Virus record (IMG/VR): IMGVR_UViG_3300047457_000627 | Location: 1 to 41,885 of that record | Source of the DNA: a virus | Reading direction: 5' to 3' (one strand) | DNA length: 41,885 nt | In this document: positions 16,667-23,495 of the stretch, piece after piece | How the letters are laid out: each line of letters starts with the position of its first letter | Numbering within the stretch: the first letter of the stretch is position 1 | The notes under the pieces: generated by a model | Told to the model about the DNA's origin: nothing | The model's database searches: none | What the model saw: only the letters and a program-made list of their open reading frames with translations | Program-made: the position numbers and the translations under genes

Positions 16667-19003
16667 ATGCCCATCGACGACCGCACAACGAATCGCAGCT
16701 ACAAGCTGCCCAACGCCGGCAACTTCCTCGCCGACGACGTGCAGCGTCTGCGCGATGCGCTGACCGCAATCGACGCGGATGTGTTCGCTCGTTACACCAA
16801 GACTGAGACGGATCAGAAGCTCGCCGATCTGATCAACGGCGCGCCTGGCGCCCTCGACACGCTGAACGAGCTGGCCGCTGCGATGGGGAACGACCCCAAC
16901 TTCGCGGCGACGATCACCAACGCGCTTGCAGGCAAGCCCGGTTTCGCGGACGTGTGGACTCGGACCCAGGCGGACGCGCGCTATGTGCAAGGCGTCACGC
17001 AGACCGAGAACGTCTTCACCGGAACCGGCAGTCAGACGACCTTCACGCTCACGCAGACGCCGCCCACCAGGGAGTCGTTGCTGGTGACGGTGGATGGCGT
17101 CGTGCAACCGACGACCGCCTACAACCTCAGCGGTTCAGCGCTGATCCTCAGTGAAGCACCGGCAAGCGGGGCCAGTATTCGCGTGTTGATGTTGGGGGTC
17201 GCCGGGCCGGTGCAAAGCGCCAGCACTCTGAGCTTCACCCAAGCTGGCACTGGCGCGGTTACGAGGACGGTAGACAGCAAGCTGAAAGATGTTGTCAGCG
17301 TCAAAGACTTTGGCGCTGTTGGCGATGGCGCCACCAACGACACCGCAGCCATTCAGGCCGCAATCACGCACGCGGCAGAATCTGGCAAAATGGTCTTTAT
17401 ACCGGCCGGAACATACAGAGTGTCTTCTGTATCGGTGACCAACGGCATTGCTGGGATTCTTTGTGAAGGCACAATCAAGGGCCTCGGAACGGCATCGGAC
17501 GCAACAGTCGTCCTTGGTTCGGCCGGGAATCCTGTCCGTAATGCAGCGTTCACCCTGAGACTCAATCAGTCTGCAGGCGACCTTGTTGCCGTCAAAGGTT
17601 ACGACACCTCAGGCTGTTCTTTCACCGACTGCGTAATTTCCGAATTTGTTAACAGCCCAACCACCAACCACTATGCGTTTTGGATGGTTGGCCCGTGCAA
17701 TCAAAACGTTTTTGCAGGAAATAAAATCACTCTCGTAAGCAGTCCAACCCAAAGAGGATTTGGAATTGCACTACATGGCACTCCAGGAACCGCCTTGTCA
17801 TATGGTGGCTTTTTCGATGGGGTGTTGAGCAGGGGGCAGTTTCCCTCAGTGCGCAACGCTATTTCCGCCAACGTGATTAACGGCGGCAGCTATGCCATCA
17901 GTTTGCAAGTGGCCGAGTTCAATACGGCAACAGGAAATATCTGCAACGATCAGAACCATCGATCTATCTATGTAGCTGCTGCGGCTTGTGGCAATGTCAT
18001 CAACTCTAATACTCTTATCAACTTTGTAAGTTCGGCGGTACTGCTTGGCTACAACGCGACAAAGAATGTTATTGCGGGAAACCGATGCGAAACCCTGGCT
18101 GTTAGCGCAGAAGCAGCAATCAACATAAACACGGGATCAAGCGGCAATCTAGTGACGGGCAATAGCATAGATTCCCCAACCAACTACGGCATCTATATGG
18201 GATGCGACGTCAGAGAAAACACCGTTGCATCGAACGATATCAGAAATTACTACCTGGCGGGCATTGCACTAGAAAACGACTGGAAGTCTCCAAGGCCAGG
18301 CAATGCTCTCTATTCTCGGCCAAATTACGACGATCCACCATCACCTTACACCGCCTGGTCTCGCCTTAACTCTACAGATAACGTTATTCAAAACAATGTT
18401 CTGCGAAACGGCTACACAGGGCGCGCGACGGCAAGCATTGCCATTGCACAAATTGATGGTCCGAACACGACCACGACTGCAAATAACATAGTTTCTGGCA
18501 ACGTTGTCGCTAGCCCCGATAATATCGCGCATAATTTGCACATGTACGCAGATACAAACGCTAGGCTGTCCGGCGTCACCCTTGCAGATAACAGGTTCCA
18601 CTCAGAAAACACGTTCTTAAACACCACGACATCTGGCGCCACGCCTTGGAATGCGAGGATTTCATACTACGCCAGCAACAAGGGGCTGGATAATATCCTC
18701 GACGATGAAGCCGTTGTATTTTCCAACGGCGACACAACCCCGTCTATTGCTATTAACGCAGGCCCCAGCAACAATCGCGTCTACGAGTTTTCTGCGTACA
18801 CATCGTCTACCACTGTCACCAATTTTACTAATGGCTATAACGGCCAAGTTATCACCTTGCGGTTGCACCCAAACGTGACCATTGCCTACAACACGTTGCT
18901 CATCAGAACCAAGGGCCTTGCAAACGTTACTGGCAGTACGAATACGTTCATCCAATTCAGGCGAGTATCGAACATCTGGTTTGAGACATGGCGCAACTCG
19001 TAG
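16667..19003 (+). CDS. Tail fibre/tailspike with pectate-lyase-type beta-helix
   Basis: The 778-residue protein has a virion-binding N-terminus (about 1-110: DDVQRLRDALTAIDADVFAR and the YTKTETDQKL motif), a beta module (residues 115-190), and from about residue 205 the hallmark SVKDFGAVGDGATNDTAAIQ of right-handed beta-helix enzymes. A long stack of N/G/I-rich rungs follows. A tailspike that binds and perhaps cleaves host surface polysaccharide is likely. Base composition drops sharply from about position 17380 to the end (near 48 percent GC versus about 65 percent upstream), which indicates that the receptor domain was acquired separately. Confidence 0.85.
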   Translation: MPIDDRTTNRSYKLPNAGNFLADDVQRLRDALTAIDADVFARYTKTETDQKLADLINGAPGALDTLNELAAAMGNDPNFAATITNALAGKPGFADVWTRTQADARYVQGVTQTENVFTGTGSQTTFTLTQTPPTRESLLVTVDGVVQPTTAYNLSGSALILSEAPASGASIRVLMLGVAGPVQSASTLSFTQAGTGAVTRTVDSKLKDVVSVKDFGAVGDGATNDTAAIQAAITHAAESGKMVFIPAGTYRVSSVSVTNGIAGILCEGTIKGLGTASDATVVLGSAGNPVRNAAFTLRLNQSAGDLVAVKGYDTSGCSFTDCVISEFVNSPTTNHYAFWMVGPCNQNVFAGNKITLVSSPTQRGFGIALHGTPGTALSYGGFFDGVLSRGQFPSVRNAISANVINGGSYAISLQVAEFNTATGNICNDQNHRSIYVAAAACGNVINSNTLINFVSSAVLLGYNATKNVIAGNRCETLAVSAEAAININTGSSGNLVTGNSIDSPTNYGIYMGCDVRENTVASNDIRNYYLAGIALENDWKSPRPGNALYSRPNYDDPPSPYTAWSRLNSTDNVIQNNVLRNGYTGRATASIAIAQIDGPNTTTTANNIVSGNVVASPDNIAHNLHMYADTNARLSGVTLADNRFHSENTFLNTTTSGATPWNARISYYASNKGLDNILDDEAVVFSNGDTTPSIAINAGPSNNRVYEFSAYTSSTTVTNFTNGYNGQVITLRLHPNVTIAYNTLLIRTKGLANVTGSTNTFIQFRRVSNIWFETWRNS

Positions 19004-19030
19004 TAATCAGGCCGAGCGCTGCACCTGTCT

Positions 19031-19036
19031 TATAGT
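19031..19036 (+). promoter_or_regulatory. Late -10-like hexamer TATAGT
   Basis: TATAGT occurs in the 56-nt gap after the tailspike, 23 nt before ATG 19060. It is the closest match in the window to a bacterial -10 box, and the spacing fits the other late candidates. No -35 is seen. Confidence 0.4.
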
Positions 19037-19059
19037 ACCCACAACGACCTTTTTAATTC

Positions 19060-19320
19060 ATGGCCATCTTAAAGGGCTTAGCTAAGACCATCCCAGGATT
19101 CACGGGAGAGTTGACTGCCACTGACGTCTATTTCAAGGTCATCTACACCTTTGGCAACAAAGACCGCATCACGGCGACCGTTGAGGGCACCGTCGACGGC
19201 AGGCAGGTCTACCTGAGCGACCACGGCTTTGACCACAACGTCAACGGCCCAAACGTCGTAAAACAGGCTTACGAACACCTGAAGACACTGCCCGAGTTTG
19301 CGAACGCAATCGACTGCTGA
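19060..19320 (+). CDS. Small unknown tail-region protein, 86 aa
   Basis: The protein starts MAILKGLAKTIPGFTGEL and contains VYLSDHGFDHNVNGPNVVKQ. I do not recognise a family. It lies between the spike and a fibre-like gene and has no clear ribosome site, so initiation may rely on the nearby candidate promoter. It could be a spike chaperone or virion part; this is conjecture. Confidence 0.6.
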   Translation: MAILKGLAKTIPGFTGELTATDVYFKVIYTFGNKDRITATVEGTVDGRQVYLSDHGFDHNVNGPNVVKQAYEHLKTLPEFANAIDC

Positions 19321-19376
19321 TCGCCTACCTGTCCCATCGCCATCTAACCCAGCCACTTCAAAGGATCCCCGGCGCC

Positions 19377-20021
19377 ATGGTGTCGGATTCGACGATCACC
19401 GGGACTAATGTGCAGGACGGCTCCCTTGCTGGGGCCGACATCCAGGATGGTTCCATCGCCAGCGCCGACATCCAGGACGGCAGCATCACTGGCACTGACA
19501 TTCAAGATGGCAGCCTTGGTCGCGCGGACCTCGGCGAGTCAATCATCAACCGAGCCTCCGCCATCTCAACGCAGAGCGGCACGTTCAAGGATTTCTCAGG
19601 CATTCCTTCCTGGGCGCGTCGCGTCACTCTGCTGCTCTACGGCGTCTCCACCAACGGCGCTAGTGACATCCTCGTGCAGCTTGGCTCCAGCGCCACACCG
19701 CTCTCAAGCGGCTACATCAACGGCCAATCGGTCTTCTGCTGGAGCAGCGGCATCCTTACTTAAACTTCAACCGCTGGCATCCCGATTTACAACAACTCGG
19801 CCACCTACGTTTGGACTGGCCGGATCGTGATGGATCTGTTGGAGCCCGGCCTGCACAACTGGGTCGTGAGCGCGACGCTCAATAACACGGTGACCTCCCC
19901 GTCGTCCGTGATTTCCACTGGCGTTGCGCCACTCACCAGCGCTCTCACCATGGTGCGTCTCACCACCGCATCTGGCACGCCGACCTTCGATGCTGGCGAA
20001 GCCAGCATCGGCTGGGAGTAA
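19377..20021 (+). pseudogene. Fibre-like gene split by in-frame TAA at 19761
   Basis: Reading one frame from ATG 19377 gives a repeat-rich head (units of D-G-S-x-x-G-A-D-I-Q), then a beta domain starting STQSGTFKDFSGIPSWARRV, then TAA at 19761-19763. The same frame continues as TSTAGIPIYNNSATYVWTGR and DLLEPGLHNWVVSATLNN to a second TAA at 20019. The two parts together look like one phage beta-domain of a common fibre type, so the first TAA cuts it in the middle. It may be a true nonsense mutation, a sequencing error or a readthrough site. GTG 19827 could restart translation and give 64 residues. The first part alone would be 128 residues. Confidence 0.7.
19416..19535 (+). repeat. Four 30-bp coding repeats in fibre gene
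   Basis: Four successive 30-bp units start at 19416, 19446, 19476 and 19506 and encode ten-residue repeats of the pattern D-G-S-(I/L)-x-G-A-D-I-Q. The third and fourth are more diverged. Ten-residue units of this type often build trimeric fibre shafts. Confidence 0.85.
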
Positions 20022-20024
20022 TCC

Positions 20025-20162
20025 ATGGCCGTTAAAGCCAAGACCGGCGCCGCCCGCATCGACCACCGATCCGGCCCTCCCAAGACCACTTCTCAGGGCC
20101 AGGGTCTTCGCTCTCGCCCACGGCGCCGCGGCCGCAAGAAGCTGCGGGGCCAAGGGCGTTAA
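20025..20162 (+). CDS. Small very basic protein, 45 aa
   Basis: The frame runs from ATG 20025 to TAA 20160, 3 nt after the preceding fibre gene. The start reads MAVKAKTGAARIDHRSG and the end is dense in Arg/Lys, closing with KLRGQGR. Small proteins with the same MAVK-x-K start and RGQG end occur, as far as I recall, near tail genes of cyanophages, but I cannot verify this here. With roughly 14 Arg/Lys residues in 45 it should bind nucleic acid or an acidic partner. No function is assigned. Confidence 0.65.
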   Translation: MAVKAKTGAARIDHRSGPPKTTSQGQGLRSRPRRRGRKKLRGQGR

Positions 20163-20169
20163 GCACCCC

Positions 20170-20175
20170 TAGAAT
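20170..20175 (+). promoter_or_regulatory. Late -10-like hexamer TAGAAT upstream of sheath
   Basis: TAGAAT, followed by C as at 6645, is 24 nt before the sheath ATG. A strong ribosome site (AGGAGG, 20185-20190) follows. The two genes with this exact string encode the two most abundant virion proteins. Confidence 0.45.
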
Positions 20176-20199
20176 CATCAGGACAGGAGGATTCTCCAC

Positions 20200-21612
20200 A
20201 TGACCACAACCTTCCTCCACGGTGTGGAGGTCCTGCAGATTGATACCGGCGCGCGGCCGATCCAGACCGTTCGATCCTCGGTGATCGGCCTCATTGGCAC
20301 CGCACCCGACGCGGACGCTGAGAAGTTCCCCCTCAATACCCCGGTGCTCGTCGCTCGTCGCAGCGAGATGGCGGGCCTCGGCCTGACCGGCACACTGCAG
20401 TCGGCCCTCGACCTGATTTACGACCAGGCCGGCGCTGTCGTCGTCGTCGTGCGCGTTGAGCAAGGCGTCGACGAAGCGGCCACCATCAACAACGTCCGCG
20501 GCGGCATCAACAACGGCACCGGAGCCTACGAGGGTGTGCACGCCTTCCTCGCAGCTGAGAACGAAGTCGGCTTCTCGCCTCGCATCCTTCTGGCTCCTGG
20601 CTTCACCCACCAGCGCACCAGCAACGGCATCCTCTCGATCGCCGTGCAGACCCAGGGCTCGGGCTACACCACCGCCCCGGCTGTGACCATCAGCGGCGGC
20701 GGCGGCTCCGGCGCCACTGCGGTGGCCGTGCTCGGCACCGGCGCCAACGCCGGCAAGGTCGTGAGCTTCACGATCACCAACCCCGGCAAGGGCTACACCA
20801 CCAACCCGACCATCACCATCGCAGCGCCTCCTGCAGGCGGCGTGCAGGCCGTGGCCGGCACCGTCAACCGCGGCACCGTCCGCTCCGAGGTGCTGGCCGA
20901 GATGCTCGGCATCGCCAACCGCCTCCGCGCGGTAATCATCGCCGACGGCCCCAACACGACCGACGCTGCCGCAATCCAGATCGCTGACGACTTCGGCTCC
21001 GACCGCATCTTCGTGGTCGATCCCTGGGTGCTCCGCGATGGCGAGAGCGTGCCAGCTTCTCCTGCCGTCGCCGGCCTGATCAACAAGGTCGACAACGAGC
21101 GCGGCTTCTGGTGGAGCCCCTCGAACAACGAGATCGCCGGCATCGAGGGCACCTCGCGCGCCATCGACTTCACCCTCGGCGACTACACCAGCCGGGCCAA
21201 CCTGCTCAACGAAGCCAAGATCGCCACCATCGTGCGCGAGCAAGGCTTCCGCCTCTGGGGCAACCGCACCCTCGCGAGCGACCCTCTCTACGCCTTCCTC
21301 TCGGTGCGTCGCACCGCGGACATGGTGAACGAGAGCATCCTGCGCGGCCACCTCTGGGCCGTCGATCGCTGCATCACCGCCACCTACCTGGAGGAGGTGA
21401 TGGAAAGCGTGCGCGGCTACCTGCGCAGCCTCAAGGCCCGGGGCGCCATCCTCGGCGGCGACGTCTGGGTTGATCCTGAACTCAACAGCCCAGTAAGTAT
21501 TGCAAATGGGCAAGTATTTTTTGATTTTGAATTTACTCCTCCGTATCCTGCGGAAAGAGTTACTTTCCGTTCGCATCTAGTGAATTCTTATGTCGTCGAT
21601 CTTTTCGCTTGA
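20200..21612 (+). CDS. Contractile tail sheath protein (P2 FI-like) with internal insertion
   Basis: The 470-residue sheath has the expected start (FLHGVEVLQIDTGARPIQTV), the LLAPGFTHQRTSN segment, DGPNTTDAAAIQIADDFGS, a GFWWSPSNNEI stretch, NEAKIATIVREQGFRLWGNR and the C-terminal TFRSHLVNSYVVDLF strand that links sheath subunits. Residues about 143-225 are an extra Gly/Thr-rich domain with two similar units (QGSGYTTAPAVTISGG and NPGKGYTTNPTITIAAP) that P2 lacks. The last roughly 120 bp (21490-21612) shift to near 41 percent GC and new codon choices while the protein stays sheath-like. This is next to a homing endonuclease gene. Confidence 0.94.
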   Translation: MTTTFLHGVEVLQIDTGARPIQTVRSSVIGLIGTAPDADAEKFPLNTPVLVARRSEMAGLGLTGTLQSALDLIYDQAGAVVVVVRVEQGVDEAATINNVRGGINNGTGAYEGVHAFLAAENEVGFSPRILLAPGFTHQRTSNGILSIAVQTQGSGYTTAPAVTISGGGGSGATAVAVLGTGANAGKVVSFTITNPGKGYTTNPTITIAAPPAGGVQAVAGTVNRGTVRSEVLAEMLGIANRLRAVIIADGPNTTDAAAIQIADDFGSDRIFVVDPWVLRDGESVPASPAVAGLINKVDNERGFWWSPSNNEIAGIEGTSRAIDFTLGDYTSRANLLNEAKIATIVREQGFRLWGNRTLASDPLYAFLSVRRTADMVNESILRGHLWAVDRCITATYLEEVMESVRGYLRSLKARGAILGGDVWVDPELNSPVSIANGQVFFDFEFTPPYPAERVTFRSHLVNSYVVDLFA

Positions 21613-21629
21613 CGACTAGCTAAAGTGAT

Positions 21630-21658
21630 GGCCCGGCGGAGCTGACACTCCCCGGGCC
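21630..21658 (+). terminator. Strong hairpin after sheath gene
   Basis: GGCCCGG (21630-21636) plus GGAG pairs with CTCC plus CCGGGCC (21652-21658) around a six-base loop, with one bulged C. No T-run follows, so it may slow or protect rather than stop transcripts. It lies between the sheath and the homing endonuclease. Confidence 0.4.
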
Positions 21659-21678
21659 CGACCACCTGCAAGCACCAG

Positions 21679-22587
21679 ATGGCATCAGCAAGCATAGAAC
21701 CAGTGTGGGGGTATCGCGTCGAACTCGACGGTGCCCCCATTTATTTCGGCATCGGACAAGAAGGGCGCTGGAAGCATGTGACCAGCGGGCGCAGCCACAA
21801 CCACGTGCTGCGGGGCCTCGCCCGCGACAAGGCTCACCGGCTTGCGGTCATCCCGACCGATCGGCCGTTCGACTCCCGCGCTGATGCACAGCAGTGGGAG
21901 CGCGACATGATCGCGTTCTTCGGCCGCTGGGACAGAGGGCTTGGCCGCTTGGTAAACCACACCGATGGTGGGGATGGCGTCTCCAGCGATGACATGCGAA
22001 GGGAACATGCCAGGCGGCGCGCAAACGGGTGGACCGTGCCTGAGCACGCGCGGCGGCGCACGTCTGAATACCAAAAGGCACAAGCTGCCGCAGGCATTCA
22101 TCCGCTGCAAAACCCAGCAGTGAGAGCGGCTACCAGCCAGCGCATGAAGCGGGTCGCTGCTGAACGGTCGCGCCAACTACTGGAATCCGGTCGCCATCAC
22201 TTTCTGGACCCTGAGTTTCAGGAGCGCATGAAGCCCATCAAGCTCGCAGCTCTTCATTGCAGCACCTTGGAGCGCCGCGAGGCTGGCACTCTTGGCACCC
22301 AACGTGTGCGTCCATGGCATCAGCTCACTGCTACCGACGCGACTCGTGATGCTTGGGCCCAAACGCCTGTCATCATCGCCATGGTCAACGCCGGCACATC
22401 GCTGGCAGGAGTGGCGCGCACCTTGAACCTGCAGTGCTCTATCAAGCCGCTGCAGAACATCATGCGCAAAGCCCGCACCGGCTGGGTCCCAGAGCAGGAT
22501 TTAGACTGGCGTGAGTGGGCCCGAGCCTACCGGGCATCAAACCCAACCGGAGAACACACCCATGGCACAGATCCCTCGGGTCCTTAA
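21679..22587 (+). CDS. GIY-YIG homing endonuclease, free-standing
   Basis: The 302-residue protein has a GIY-YIG domain at residues about 10-105: VELDGAPIYFGIGQEGRWKH (Y-F-G-I-G replacing Y-V-G-K-G), a mid-domain acidic part WERDMIAFFGRWDRGL, and the LVNHTDGGDG end motif of phage GIY-YIG enzymes. The rest holds repeated NUMOD-like stretches (NPAVRAATSQRMKRVA; FLDPEFQERMKPIKLA) and a helical end with an HTH-like AGTSLAGVARTLNL. It sits between sheath and tube, overlaps the tube start by 26 nt and has no intron around it, as expected for intronless homing into a late operon. Confidence 0.85.
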   Translation: MASASIEPVWGYRVELDGAPIYFGIGQEGRWKHVTSGRSHNHVLRGLARDKAHRLAVIPTDRPFDSRADAQQWERDMIAFFGRWDRGLGRLVNHTDGGDGVSSDDMRREHARRRANGWTVPEHARRRTSEYQKAQAAAGIHPLQNPAVRAATSQRMKRVAAERSRQLLESGRHHFLDPEFQERMKPIKLAALHCSTLERREAGTLGTQRVRPWHQLTATDATRDAWAQTPVIIAMVNAGTSLAGVARTLNLQCSIKPLQNIMRKARTGWVPEQDLDWREWARAYRASNPTGEHTHGTDPSGP

Positions 22588-23068
22588 GGGCTACTCGTTG
22601 TTCGTTGATGGTCGCGGCCTCGCCGGCACCATTCAGACCCTGACTTTGCCCACGTTGACCACCAAGATGGAAGAGTTCCGCGGCGGCGGCATGGACGCCC
22701 CCGTGGAGCTCGACATGGGCATGGAGAAGCTGGAGGGCAGCTTCGAGCTGGCCGAGTACAACCCGGACATCATCGCCCTCTTCGGCCTGGCCTCGGCCGA
22801 CACCCAGCTGACCGCTCGTGGCGCCATGCGCCGCGACGGCGAAGCTGCTGTGCCGGTGGTGGTGAACATGACCGGCAACATCAAGGAGCTCGACCCAGGC
22901 GACTGGACCTCGGGCGACATGAGCACCGGCACCTTCGCCTACACACTCCGCTACTACAAGCTCACCGTCGGCGGCCGCGAGATCATCGAGGTCGACAAGG
23001 TGAACATGATCCGCCGCATCAGTGGCGTGGATCAGCTTGAAACCATCCGCACCGCGATCGGAGTCTGA
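22562..23068 (+). CDS. Major tail tube protein (P2 FII-like)
   Basis: The 168-residue protein starts MAQIPRVLKGYSLFVDGRG and contains TLPTLTTKMEEFRGGGMDAP, SFELAEYNPDIIALFGLA and a late YKLTVGGREIIEVD, all typical of FII tubes. ATG 22562 is chosen because GGAGAA precedes it and the upstream in-frame residues belong to the endonuclease region. The gene therefore starts inside the endonuclease, which may have displaced the native upstream signals. Confidence 0.94.
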   Translation: MAQIPRVLKGYSLFVDGRGLAGTIQTLTLPTLTTKMEEFRGGGMDAPVELDMGMEKLEGSFELAEYNPDIIALFGLASADTQLTARGAMRRDGEAAVPVVVNMTGNIKELDPGDWTSGDMSTGTFAYTLRYYKLTVGGREIIEVDKVNMIRRISGVDQLETIRTAIGV

Positions 23069-23352
23069 TGGCTAGGGATCCACACCCCAACACCGCAAAG
23101 ATCGTCCTCGACTTCCCGATCACCGTGTCGGGCGTCGAGGTCTCTCACCTCATCATGCGCCGCCCCAAGGTGCGCGACATCATTGCTGCGCAGAAGAGCG
23201 GCGGCAGCGAAGCGGATATGGGCGTCACCCTGGTGGCGAACCTGTGCGAGATCACGCCTGACGACGTGCTGGAGCTGGACAGCATCGACTGGGACAAGTG
23301 CGAGGCACAGGTGGCGGCTTTCAAGTCGGCCAGGTCACAGAAGGGGAGCTGA
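23068..23352 (+). CDS. Tail assembly chaperone, P2 gpE/Mu gp41-like
   Basis: The 94-residue protein has the Mu gp41/P2 E pattern: VLDFPITVSGVEVSHLIMRR, PKVRDIIAAQK, and a LCEITPDDVLELDSIDWD end. These chaperones coat the tape measure during tail assembly. It overlaps the tube stop, and its 3' end overlaps another frame that reads as E' (next entry), a layout usually tied to programmed frameshifting. Confidence 0.85.
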   Translation: MARDPHPNTAKIVLDFPITVSGVEVSHLIMRRPKVRDIIAAQKSGGSEADMGVTLVANLCEITPDDVLELDSIDWDKCEAQVAAFKSARSQKGS

Positions 23353-23495
23353 GGCAGGCGATCATCGTCTTGTCGAAGCTGACCAACTGGGGCCTGGCCG
23401 AAGTGCTTGAGCTGGAGGTGGATGAGTTCTGGGCCTACTTCAAACAGGCCCAGATCGTTGAGAATGAGATTGCCAAGCAACTGAGGGCCAAATGA
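23298..23495 (+). CDS. E' extension, likely made by -1 frameshift from E
   Basis: This frame is -1 relative to E and overlaps it by 55 nt. Its coding part (ELRQAIIVLSKLTNWGLAEV, then VDEFWAYFKQAQIV) has the helical look of P2 E' and lies just before the tape measure gene. It has no ribosome site, so E-E' fusion by slippage is more likely than free translation. Candidate slippery sites are GAAGGGGAG at 23340-23348 and the TTTC at 23319-23322, neither a perfect heptamer. The stop overlaps the tape measure ATG. Confidence 0.7.
   Translation: MRGTGGGFQVGQVTEGELRQAIIVLSKLTNWGLAEVLELEVDEFWAYFKQAQIVENEIAKQLRAK

Noticed and set aside
15133-16686. Antisense open frame opposite the appendage protein
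   Set aside because: Same GC shadow effect; no ribosome site and no recognisable protein.
20032-21576. Antisense open frame opposite the sheath gene
   Set aside because: Shadow of the sheath gene; its product lacks any family feature.
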